Below, piece after piece: positions 40,174 through 47,710 of a stretch of 50,108 nt of DNA. The translations under genes were made by a program, and so were the position numbers. Source of the stretch: Streptacidiphilus anmyonensis (GTDB taxonomy: Bacteria; Actinomycetota; Actinomycetes; Streptomycetales; Streptomycetaceae); the NCBI RefSeq assembly GCF_000787855.1, contig NZ_BBPQ01000018.1, positions 55,656 to 105,763 of the forward strand. The letters run 5' to 3'. The notes under the pieces were generated by a model, which had not been told where the DNA came from, searched no databases, and saw only the letters and a list, made by a program, of their open reading frames with translations. Within the stretch, counting starts at the first letter, position 1. Each line of letters opens with the position of its first letter.

Positions 40174-40954
40174 AGCCGCGCTTGGACTGGCGGCGCGCCT
40201 GCGCCAGCGCGGACTGCCACTGCTTCAGCGGGGCGCCGCTCTCGTCGCCAGCCTGCAGCGCGACCGCCGAGACCGGCCCGCCGGCCGCCTCCTCCAGGGC
40301 GCGCAGGCAAACGCTGACCCGCGCCCGGTGCCCGTCGGAGGCACCGCGGCGCCGCTCGGCCTCCGCCAGCACCGCGGCGGTGTCCCACCGCCGGCTCGGG
40401 CGCGGAGGACCGCTCGCCTCCACGGGCTCGATCGGCTCACCCAGGCTGTCCAGCCGACCCTGCGCGTGAGCGGAGGCGAAACTGGCGGTGTCCGCGAAAC
40501 CGAGCACCGCGGCCACCTCACGGGACGTCAGCGTCGGCTGACTCACGTCGACACCGGCCGTGTCCTGCGGGACGGAGCGTCCCCTGCCAGGCGCCCGGTT
40601 GCCACGCCCCGAGCGTCCGGCGTCCCAGGCCAGCACGACGGACCGACGCCACTGCTTGCGCTTGTACCCGGCCGACGTGACCTCGAGCGCGTCAGGTTCC
40701 GGGAAGTACCCCGGCTTGGCGACGTAGGCCGTCACCGTCTGCTCGCGCTTCAGCTGAAGAAGTACCGCGATGTGGGAAGCTCGGACCAGATCGCCCATCC
40801 AGGCCTCGACGGCCTCCGCGTCCCACTGCTCGCCCGAGCGCGGAGCAGGGAACCCGGTCTCCGATGCGCGGGCCACGATGGAACGCAGCCGCTCCGGCGA
40901 CACGCCGTACGCGGCGACGATGCCGTCGAAGTCGATGCCAGCGGCTCGAGGCAT
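40172..40954 (-). CDS. Protein with two HTH/excisionase-like modules
   Basis: 260 residues. Two similar segments stand out: an N-terminal one (FDGIVAAYGVSPERLRSIVA followed by an EAVEAWMGDL region) and a second after a basic linker (LTSREVAAVLGFADTASFAS followed by WDTAAVLAEAERRR). Both read as MerR/excisionase-type helix-turn-helix followed by the 'W-x-x-A/E-V' strand-helix. The ATG at 40954 has GGAGG about 9 nt upstream and a promoter-like sequence 31 bp above. Likely a DNA-binding regulator or recombination directionality factor; the target is unknown. Confidence 0.65.
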   Translation of the reverse strand: MPRAAGIDFDGIVAAYGVSPERLRSIVARASETGFPAPRSGEQWDAEAVEAWMGDLVRASHIAVLLQLKREQTVTAYVAKPGYFPEPDALEVTSAGYKRKQWRRSVVLAWDAGRSGRGNRAPGRGRSVPQDTAGVDVSQPTLTSREVAAVLGFADTASFASAHAQGRLDSLGEPIEPVEASGPPRPSRRWDTAAVLAEAERRRGASDGHRARVSVCLRALEEAAGGPVSAVALQAGDESGAPLKQWQSALAQARRQSKRG

Positions 40955-40984
40955 GGCCGCCCTCCTCCCAATCGCAGGACTCAC

Positions 40985-41014
40985 ATAATAGATAGATGGG
41001 GCGCTGGGGTGCAA
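40985..41014 (-). promoter_or_regulatory. Promoter-like -35/-10
   Basis: On the minus strand TTGCAC (41014-41009) and TATTAT (40990-40985) are 18 nt apart in an otherwise GC-rich stretch, 31 bp upstream of the start at 40954. The -10 matches five of six consensus bases. Confidence 0.55.
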
Positions 41015-41022
41015 GGCACAGG

Positions 41023-41067
41023 TCGGCCCCGGCACGCCCCACGGGGGAAGGGCGCGGCCGGGGCCGA
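41023..41067 (-). terminator. Terminator hairpin 2 after the 41108 gene
   Basis: TCGGCCCCGGC pairs with GCCGGGGCCGA (11 bp, no mismatch) around a 23-nt loop, downstream of the minus-strand gene ending at 41108. Confidence 0.65.
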
Positions 41068-41071
41068 GAAA

Positions 41072-41093
41072 CCGTCCGGCGGGGGCCGGACGG
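41072..41093 (-). terminator. Terminator hairpin 1 after the 41108 gene
   Basis: CCGTCCGGC, loop GGGG, GCCGGACGG: a perfect 9-bp stem 15 bp after the stop at 41108, in tandem with the hairpin at 41023. Confidence 0.7.
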
Positions 41094-41107
41094 GGTCCGA
41101 GAGAACT

Positions 41108-41530
41108 TCAGCGAGCGGTAACGAGCAGCACCAGCAGCCTTCCAGCCGAGGCGGCGGGAGCGAACTGGTCGATCCGCGCGAACGGACCGCTGATCAGCAG
41201 AACCGCCCCCTGGGCCGCCGCGGCGCGCCGCCAGTCGCGAGTCAGCAACGGACAGCCCTCGTACCAGAGCGCACCGTCCGGGGCGGTGATGGAGATGCCA
41301 CGCCCGTGCTGGACCAGCGACCAGCCCAGGTGGGGGCCGCCGCTAAATGGGCTGGCCACAGCAGACCAACCCGCGGCCGACTCGAGCGGCCGCTCCAGGC
41401 CGGGAACCTGCGGAACCACCAGGGCGGGGAGCGATCGCCAGAACTGCGGCCACGGCACGCCGTCGAAACCGCTGGCGAGCGCACCCGCGCGACCAAAGGG
41501 GCTGTCGGCCCGCGCCACAGAGTCGGCCAT
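41108..41530 (-). CDS. Hypothetical protein
   Basis: 140 residues, soluble, with a Trp-containing central part (PWPQFWRSLPALVVPQVPGL, then WSLVQHGRGISITAPDGALW). No family recognised. ATG 41530 lies 4 bp after the upstream gene's stop, with AGGA in range. Last of four small minus-strand genes (42422 to 41108) divergent from the GntR regulator. Confidence 0.6.
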   Translation of the reverse strand: MADSVARADSPFGRAGALASGFDGVPWPQFWRSLPALVVPQVPGLERPLESAAGWSAVASPFSGGPHLGWSLVQHGRGISITAPDGALWYEGCPLLTRDWRRAAAAQGAVLLISGPFARIDQFAPAASAGRLLVLLVTAR

Positions 41531-41534
41531 CGCG

Positions 41535-41936
41535 TCACATCCTGCGGTCGGCATGGTGGGTGGAGCCGTCGAACTCCCCGGTCAGCGGGTGCCGACTGGA
41601 GACGGTCAGCGTCACGTGGAACTCGAAGACCTCCTCCGCCGGCCCGGGCATTCGCGCGAACGCGATGGCGTGGATCTGCATCTGCGGGGCCTCGCAGGCC
41701 CAGTCCGCCGCTGCCTGAAGCGCGTCCGCCTGTGTCGAGCCGACGCACACTACCAACGTGGCCGGGCTCACCGTGACGTCGCTTCCGCCTCCCGGGTCGC
41801 CGGCGAACCGGGCCGCCTCGTCGGCCTCGTGCAGACTGCGGGCCACGTCCTCGAACCGCCCCGGCACGTGGCGGCCCCGCTGGACGATCGCGGAGTAGCT
41901 GGGCTGTACGGGCGCGGGCAACTGGTCCTCGCTCAC
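41535..41936 (-). CDS. Hypothetical protein
   Basis: 133 residues. The GTG at 41936 overlaps the preceding stop (GTGA). A Tyr/Arg-containing N-terminal half precedes an alpha/beta segment (VSPATLVVCVGSTQADALQA, then AADWA and QIHAIAFARM). No family recognised; the operon suggests a shared, unknown function with its neighbours. Confidence 0.6.
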   Translation of the reverse strand: MSEDQLPAPVQPSYSAIVQRGRHVPGRFEDVARSLHEADEAARFAGDPGGGSDVTVSPATLVVCVGSTQADALQAAADWACEAPQMQIHAIAFARMPGPAEEVFEFHVTLTVSSRHPLTGEFDGSTHHADRRM

Positions 41937-42163
41937 CGGCCGACCCTCGTGCAGGAGCAGTCCGGCTGCTCGCAGGCGCAAACGACGTCGACCTTCGCGC
42001 CCTCCCAGCCGTCGGGGTAGTAGCTCAGGCCGCCCGGGCAGGTGTCGTGATTCCCGGTTCGGCAGGGGCGCGTGATGTAGGGCCCGGCGAGCGGATCCCA
42101 GGCGCTATAGGTCGCGGCGCTGCTCGGGGAGGACGGGCGGCTTCGGGTCCGGGCGTTGGTCAT
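41933..42163 (-). CDS. Small Cys-rich protein
   Basis: 76 residues with six Cys (RPCRTGNHDTCPGG, then VCACEQPDCSC) near two His/Asp, which looks like a small metal-binding knuckle. The ATG at 42163 overlaps the upstream gene by 59 bp in another frame; no later good start exists, so the N-terminus is uncertain. The stop overlaps the next GTG. Confidence 0.55.
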   Translation of the reverse strand: MTNARTRSRPSSPSSAATYSAWDPLAGPYITRPCRTGNHDTCPGGLSYYPDGWEGAKVDVVCACEQPDCSCTRVGR

Positions 42164-42422
42164 GGGTGTTGCCCTTCAGGGTCAGACGGAGCCAGGCGAC
42201 CTGTCCCGTGGGGCTGGAGTGCAGCCCGAAGGTGTCGCCGGTGTTGAGGACCGCGAGCAGGTGCGGCCAGGCGTGTCGCAGGGAGTCGGTGACATCGACC
42301 TCGATGAGGAGGGAGCGGGGCTCTTTGCTGACGCGTGCCTCGGTTCCGGCGAGGGCGGTGAGCGTTTCTGCCGCCGAGCGCACTGCTTCGGTGTGGCGTG
42401 TTGTGCTCACGGCGGTCACCAT
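42105..42422 (-). CDS. Hypothetical protein
   Basis: 105 residues: an alpha/beta protein (EAVRSAAETLTALAGTEARV, then SLLIEVDVTDSLRHAWPHLL) with a charged Pro-rich tail. ATG 42422 with AGG upstream is preferred; 42437 is an alternative ATG. First gene of the four-gene unit facing the GntR operator, so probably under the regulator's control. Confidence 0.6.
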   Translation of the reverse strand: MVTAVSTTRHTEAVRSAAETLTALAGTEARVSKEPRSLLIEVDVTDSLRHAWPHLLAVLNTGDTFGLHSSPTGQVAWLRLTLKGNTHDQRPDPKPPVLPEQRRDL

Positions 42423-42451
42423 CCGATCAACCTGCAACTACATTGGGTAGT

Positions 42452-42489
42452 GCTAGTTAACTAGATTCTAGCTAGTGGACTAGATTGTC
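42452..42489. promoter_or_regulatory. Tandem 19-bp operator of the GntR regulator
   Basis: Two adjacent 19-bp units, GCTAGTTAACTAGATTCTA and GCTAGTGGACTAGATTGTC. Each holds a CTAGTNNACTAG palindrome, and thus the GT-N-AC core typical of GntR-family sites. It lies 37 bp before the regulator's ATG and 30 bp before the divergent operon's ATG, in the only AT-rich spot nearby; TAGATT could be a -10. Confidence 0.7.
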
Positions 42490-42525
42490 AATCGGTGGAA
42501 CTCTCCTGCAGACCAAGGGAGCAGC

Positions 42526-43314
42526 ATGGTTGACGGCGCCTCAGCATCCGCGGCTGCCCCCTACCTGCGCGTCGCAGACGCCATGCGCCAGCGGATCACC
42601 GACGGAACTTGGCCCGTCGGGCACCGCCTCGCCTCCCGCGCGGCGCTCGGCCAGGAGTTCGGCGACGTCGGGGAGAACGTCATTCGCCGCGCTCAGGAAC
42701 TGCTCATCGCCCAAGGCCTGCTCGAAGGCCGCGCCGGATCCGGAACCTACGTACGCGCCCCACGCCCGCGCCGCCGGATGCTGCGCAGCTGGGCCCGCGA
42801 GCAGTACGCCACCAGCCCGTTCCGCTCCGAGATGGCCTCGCTCGGAATGGCCGGCGACTGGGAGTCCAACAGTGCCGCCAAGCCCCCCGCACCCGCCCAC
42901 ATCGCCGCCCGTCTCGGCATCGCCGAGGACGACCTGTGCGTGCGGACCGACTACGAATTCTTCGCCGACCGCCAGCCCGTCATGCTCTCCACCAGCTGGG
43001 AACCGATGGCCATCACCTCCGGCACCGTGGTGGTCCTGCCCGAAGGCGGACCGCTGGCCGGCGCCGGAGTGGTCGCGCGCATGGCGCACATCGGCGTTAC
43101 CGTCGACCGCGCCGTCGAGGTTCCGCGACCGACGCGACTCAACAAGGACCAGGCCGAGCTGCTCGGCCTGGCGGTTGGAACCCAAGCGACCTTGATCGAG
43201 CGCACCTACTACAACGATGCGGGTTCCCCGGTCGAGACCGCTGACGTCCTCATCCCGGATGACGGATGGGAGATCGCCTACGAGATCCCGCTGAGCAACC
43301 GCCCGACCTTGTGA
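42526..43314 (+). CDS. GntR-family regulator with UTRA domain
   Basis: 262 residues. Winged-helix GntR domain (about 12-80: YLRVADAMRQRITDGTWPVG, then RRAQELLIAQGLLEGRAGSG) and a UTRA/HutC ligand domain (about 115-255). This subclass includes plasmid transfer repressors such as KorSA/TraR of actinomycete elements. AAGGGAG lies 5 nt upstream of the ATG. The tandem palindromes just upstream suggest autoregulation and control of the divergent small-gene operon. Confidence 0.9.
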   Translation: MVDGASASAAAPYLRVADAMRQRITDGTWPVGHRLASRAALGQEFGDVGENVIRRAQELLIAQGLLEGRAGSGTYVRAPRPRRRMLRSWAREQYATSPFRSEMASLGMAGDWESNSAAKPPAPAHIAARLGIAEDDLCVRTDYEFFADRQPVMLSTSWEPMAITSGTVVVLPEGGPLAGAGVVARMAHIGVTVDRAVEVPRPTRLNKDQAELLGLAVGTQATLIERTYYNDAGSPVETADVLIPDDGWEIAYEIPLSNRPTL

Positions 43315-43396
43315 CCATCGCCCCTACTGCTGGAGACCCGCGCAGAACCCGCTAACAGGGTGATCAAATGGCCGACAGGACCGTAGCCTTGGGCCC

Positions 43397-44030
43397 ATGG
43401 TGAGGACCAGCAAACCCAGGTTCTCGGGTCTGATCCTGGACTTCTTCGGGGTCCTGACCGCCAACATGGTCGAGGTGATCTCGTACTTCGAGGACCGGGA
43501 AAGGCTCTCCCGCGGAAACCTTCCTGCGTGGCTGGGCCGATCCGAAAGGGCAGGAGCTCTTCCAGCGCCTTGAGCTCGGCTTGATCAGCCAGGCGGACTG
43601 GAACATCGGCTTTGCCGAGCTGATCGGCATCGCGCCGGAGAACCTGATGGCCCGATACCTCCACGACGCCTTCCCCGCCTACCCGGTCCTTGCGGTCGCG
43701 CGGCAGGCGCGGGCCGCGGGGATCCGGACCGCGGTCCTGTCGAACAGCCTCGGGCGGGAGCCCTACGACCCCTACGCAGGCTTCGACCTGGGCGGCACGT
43801 TCGACGCGGTCCTGCTCTCCTCGGAAGCCGGGGTACGCAAGCCCGACCCGGCGATCTTCCGCCTGGCCCTTGAGCGGCTCGACGTGCCGGCCTCGGAGTG
43901 CCTGTTGGTGGACGACGGCGAGGAGAACCTCGCGGCCGCGGACGCTCTGGGCATCAAGGTGCTGCTCGGCCTGGACGAGCTGGTGGTGGCGCGGCGCCTG
44001 CGTGAGCTCCTGCGCCTACCCGATCTCTAG
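43397..44030 (+). pseudogene. HAD-family hydrolase, frameshifted
   Basis: ATG 43397 encodes HAD motif I (GLILDFFGVLT, with the nucleophilic Asp), then the frame stops at TGA 43571-43573. The frame one base over carries the rest: FLRGWADPKGQELFQRLELG, motif II (TAVLSNS), motif III (VRKPDPAIF) and motif IV (LLVDDGEENL). One extra base near 43514 (CGCGGAAAC) explains the break; without it the protein is 210 residues. Either a recent inactivating mutation or a sequence error. It precedes the MurG-like gene and may have acted on a sugar phosphate. Confidence 0.8.
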
Positions 44031-44212
44031 AGACTCGGACGGCCGGATTCGAGGTGTGTGCCGCGAGTCTCCCGCGGAGCCCCTTCAGTTCAGGCGGACC
44101 GAGCCGAGTGTTGTCCGGACGGGAGCTCTGCCGCGCACACCGAATTGCGTGCGGTGTACGGCTGGTCGCTGTGGCTAGTGTGGTGTCATCTGCACGAGGT
44201 GGGAGTTCACTG

Positions 44213-45385
44213 ATGAGTTCCGGTACTGGCGCGGCTCCGTCGTTTCGCTTGATCGTGACTGGCGGCGGTACCGGCGGCCATACCTACCCGGCCTTGACCG
44301 CGGTCCGTACGCTTCAGGCCCGGCTTGCCGGGGTGGGCCGCTCGCTGGATGTGCTGTGGGTCGGCGTTGCAGGCGGTCTGGAGGAGCGGGTCGCCACCGC
44401 CGAGGGCATCGCGTTCCGGTCCGTGGCGACGGGGAAGGTGCGCCGTTCAGCGAACCCGCTGAAACTGGTGTCGCCCGCGAACGTGCGCGACATGAGCCGC
44501 GTGCCGCTGGGCGTGGCCCAGGCCCGGTCGATCGTCTCCGAGTTCCGGCCCGACGTGGTGCTGGCGACCGGGGGATACGTGGCCGTTCCGGTGGGATTGG
44601 CGGCGAAGATGTGCCGGCGCCCGCTGGTGGTCCACGAGCAGACGGTGCGCCTCGGGCTCGCCAACCGCTCGCTCGCGCGGGCTGCGGCGCGGTTCGCGGT
44701 CTCGTCTGAGGCGACGCTGGAGTTGCTGCCCGAGCAGGTGCGGGCGACCGCTGTGGTGACGGGGAACCCGGTCCGGGCCGAGGTGCTGTCGGGTCATGCG
44801 GAGAAAGCCGTCGAGTCACTCGGCCTGTGGGGCTTCGAGCGGGCGTTGCCGACGGTGTACGTGACTGGTGGCGCGCAGGGGTCGCAGCAGATCAACGAGT
44901 TGGTGCGGGGCATCCTGCCGTGGCTTCTTTCCCGGGCGAACCTGGTTCACCAGTGCGGGCCCGCGAACGTGGAGGGCTTGCGGCCCGCAGCGATGGCCCT
45001 CCCGGCGGAGTTGGCGTCCCGCTACTTCCTGACCGGGTATGTGGGCGCCGAGCTGCCGGACGTACTGGCGCTCGCCGACGTGGTGGTCTCGCGCAGCGGC
45101 GCGGGCACGATCGCGGAACTGACAGCGCTCGGGAAGCCGGCAGTGCTGGTGCCGCTGGCGTCGTCGGCCGGCAACGAGCAGACCCACAACGCGCAGCATC
45201 TCGAAGCCCAGGGCGCCGCGGTGGCGCTGGTCGGCGAGGTGGACGGAGCAGGCCTGCGCGGCGCCCTGGAGCCGCTGCTTGCGGATCCGGGACGCCGCGG
45301 ACAGGTGGGCCATCGGGCGCAGTTGCTGGGGCGCCCGGATGCCGCGGAGCGGCTGGTCGACGTGCTGCTAGACACTGCCAGCTGA
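44213..45385 (+). CDS. MurG-like glycosyltransferase
   Basis: 390 residues, GT-B fold, GT28/MurG type. N-domain: VTGGGTGGHTYPAL (10-24 region, MurG G-loop), LATGGYVAVPVGLA and HEQTVRLGLANRSLARA. C-domain: VTGGAQGSQQIN, then ADVVVSRSGAGTIAELTALG and the NDP-sugar-binding E-Q-x-x-N-A pattern (NEQTHNAQHLE). All hallmark motifs are present. ATG 44213 has GGGAG 8 nt upstream. The chromosome should carry its own murG in the division cluster, so this copy, next to sugar-modifying genes, probably transfers a different sugar or confers resistance. Confidence 0.9.
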   Translation: MSSGTGAAPSFRLIVTGGGTGGHTYPALTAVRTLQARLAGVGRSLDVLWVGVAGGLEERVATAEGIAFRSVATGKVRRSANPLKLVSPANVRDMSRVPLGVAQARSIVSEFRPDVVLATGGYVAVPVGLAAKMCRRPLVVHEQTVRLGLANRSLARAAARFAVSSEATLELLPEQVRATAVVTGNPVRAEVLSGHAEKAVESLGLWGFERALPTVYVTGGAQGSQQINELVRGILPWLLSRANLVHQCGPANVEGLRPAAMALPAELASRYFLTGYVGAELPDVLALADVVVSRSGAGTIAELTALGKPAVLVPLASSAGNEQTHNAQHLEAQGAAVALVGEVDGAGLRGALEPLLADPGRRGQVGHRAQLLGRPDAAERLVDVLLDTAS

Positions 45386-45429
45386 CGGGCTTGCGGCACG
45401 GGTCCAGTCGGCGCGGTCGCCGAGCAGGT

Positions 45430-46572
45430 TCACTGCGCTCCGCCTGCCTGCGCCTGCGCGACGGCGTCCGCGAGCGAGGCAGCCACGTGGTGGACTTCGG
45501 CCACGGTCAGGTGCTGGTGGAACGGCAGACTCAGGATCTCCTCGCCGACCTGTTCGGTGACCGGCAGCGGCCGGTACCACGGCTTGAACGCTTCCTGGAG
45601 ATGGTTGGGCGGATAGTGGACGCCGACCGCGATGCCTCGCTCCTTCATCAGCCGGAACACCTGCTCGCGACGCCGCACGCGCACCACGCACAGGTGCGGG
45701 ACGCTGTGGCTGACGTTCACGTCCACCAGCGTCACGCCGTCGACCGGGCGCAGCGCGTCGCGGTAGGCGCACCACAGCTCCCGCCGGGTCTTCTCCGCTT
45801 CGGCGAAGCGGCGCAGCTGGGCGAGACCGATGGCAGCGTTGATCGCGGAGAGCTGGTAGCGCAACCCGAAGCCGTCCACGGTGTAGCCGGTGGTGGCCTG
45901 GCGTTCGGCCTGCGACTGCACGACGCCGAGCATCCGCAGGCCCCGCAGCTTCCTGGCCTCGGCAGAGGTGCGCGGGATGACCGCGCCGCCCTGACCGCAC
46001 GTGAGGTTCTTGATCGGCCCGAACGAGAAGCACGTCAGTGCCCCGGTCGCGCCGACGCGCAGGTGGTTGAGGCGGGAACCGAAAGCGTGGGCCGCGTCCT
46101 CGATGACGGCGATGCCGCGCTCATGCAAGGTGTCGTTGGCCGCGCCCAGGTCCACGGCCCGGCCGCCGTACAGCACCGGCAGCACCGCCCGCGTGCGGCC
46201 GGTGAGCGCGGCCAGGACCGCGTCCGGTTCCACGCACAGGGTGTCCGGGTTGACCTCCACGAAGCGGGGAATAGCGCCGACGGCGCGGACCGCCTGGACG
46301 GTGGCACAGAACGTCATGGACGGCACGACCACCTCGTCCCCCGCGCCAACGCCGGCGGCCAGCAGAGCGCAGTGCAGCGCGGCGGTGCCGGAGGTGACGG
46401 CAACGGCGTCCGGGACGCCGAGGTACCGGGCGATCTCCTGCTCGAACTGCTCGGTGACGGCGGTGTGCCCGTACTGGCCGTCGGCCAGCACCTGGCTCAC
46501 CGCTTCCAGTTCCGTCCCGTACAGGTAGGGGCTGGCGTTGCGTGCGGTGTCGGGCCGCGAGGGGGTGGTCAC
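45430..46572 (-). CDS. DegT/DnrJ/EryC1/StrS-family sugar aminotransferase
   Basis: 380 residues. PLP-fold type I sugar aminotransferase: SGTAALHCALLAAG (phosphate-binding, near 61-74), VIEDAAHAFGS (Asp159) and FSFGPIKNLTCGQGG with the Schiff-base Lys188. The second substrate loop has GVHYPPNHLQEAF, as in enzymes acting on NDP-4-keto-6-deoxysugars. GTG 46572 has GGAGG 5 nt upstream. It follows the ATP-grasp and RmlB genes, so it likely aminates the RmlB product at C-4. Confidence 0.92.
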   Translation of the reverse strand: MTTPSRPDTARNASPYLYGTELEAVSQVLADGQYGHTAVTEQFEQEIARYLGVPDAVAVTSGTAALHCALLAAGVGAGDEVVVPSMTFCATVQAVRAVGAIPRFVEVNPDTLCVEPDAVLAALTGRTRAVLPVLYGGRAVDLGAANDTLHERGIAVIEDAAHAFGSRLNHLRVGATGALTCFSFGPIKNLTCGQGGAVIPRTSAEARKLRGLRMLGVVQSQAERQATTGYTVDGFGLRYQLSAINAAIGLAQLRRFAEAEKTRRELWCAYRDALRPVDGVTLVDVNVSHSVPHLCVVRVRRREQVFRLMKERGIAVGVHYPPNHLQEAFKPWYRPLPVTEQVGEEILSLPFHQHLTVAEVHHVAASLADAVAQAQAGGAQ

Positions 46573-47698
46573 GATGCCTCCCCGGTCGGTCGGATGATCG
46601 GTCGGAGCAGTGACGGCATCCGGGCTTGGCGTACAGCTCGATACCGGTGATGCCGGGCACGTTGCGGGCATCGGCGACCCCCTCCCACGTGGTGAGTTCG
46701 CCTTGCACGTCGAGGGGGGAGCCGAGGAGTTCCACGGCGGCGTGCGTGTTGCGCGTCGGCGTCAGATAGTCGTCGAACGGCTGCCCGAGGGCGAGTGCGA
46801 TGAGGGCGCCCACGACGTTGACGCCCAGGGCGGCCTCGTGCAGGCGCGGGATGCTGTCTCCGCTCAGGCGCGGGTTGGCTTCGACGATGCGGCCCTGGCC
46901 GTCCTCGCCGAGGACGAGGTCGAAGTTCGCGGGCCCGTCGGTGATGCCCAGCGCACCGCACAGCCGCTCGGCGACTCCCTCAAGGTGGCGGTGCTCCGCC
47001 GGGGAGAGTTGCGCCGTGCTGATCCGCCGCACGACGCTCTTGCCGGGCACGAGGGCTTGGTCCTTGATGCAGGTCATGGCCGACTTGCCGTCGCGCAGGA
47101 AGAGGTCGATGGTCAGCTGCCGGCCCTGGACGAACTCCTCGGCGATCACGGTCCGGGAGGCGGAGTAGTTGCGAGCGCGGGCGATGGCATCGGGGAGGCC
47201 GTCGGGGTGGATGACGCGGGTGATGCCCTTGCTGCCCGATCCGTCCACCGGCTTGACCACGACCGGGAAGCGCAACCGTGCCGCCTTGGCGGCGACCTCG
47301 CCCGGGTCGTTCGATGCGGCCCACCCGTACCCGGCGATGCCGCAGGCCGCGACGACCTGGTGGAAGGCGGCCTTGTCCAGGCCCGCCAGGGCGGCCTCGG
47401 GGTACACGTACGGCATGCCGTAGCGCAGGCCCAGGACGCGCCAGGTGGGCAGCGCAGCGTCGGTCGCGCCGACCACGATTCCTGCGGGCCGCGTGTCGCC
47501 CAGCGCCTCGGCGATGGCATCGGCGTCTCGCGTGGAGACCGTCATGGCCGCGTCGGCGAAGGGGAACGCGGGGGCGTCCGACCGCATGTCGACGCCGACG
47601 GTCGGGATTCCTCGGCGTGCGGCCTCCTGGTAGAGGGGGATGTGCTCCTCCGATGCGCCGAGCACGAGCAGCGGGTTCAGCGGCCAGTTTCCAGGCAT
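46569..47698 (-). CDS. ATP-grasp ligase, 3' end frameshifted
   Basis: The first ~355 residues form an ATP-grasp enzyme of the carbamoyl-phosphate-synthase-like type: VLGASEEHIPLYQEA (N domain), FPVVVKPVDGSGSKG (ATP-binding loop, near 145-160), EEFVQGRQLTIDLF and the metal-binding EANPRLSGDS. After GIELYAKPG the frame runs on without a stop to 46121, deep inside the aminotransferase. One added base near 46629 would instead give MPSLLRPIIRPTGEAS and a stop at 46569, overlapping the aminotransferase GTG as GTGA (376 residues). ATG 47698 with GGAGG 8 nt upstream. Likely forms an amide, for example on a sugar amine. Confidence 0.8.
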
Positions 47699-47710
47699 GC
47701 TGCTTGCCTC

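Noticed and set aside
42415-42421. Single GGTCACC near the 42422 start
   Set aside because: It is one isolated heptamer overlapping coding sequence, without the 12-bp partner, so it is not counted in the GGTNACC regulon.
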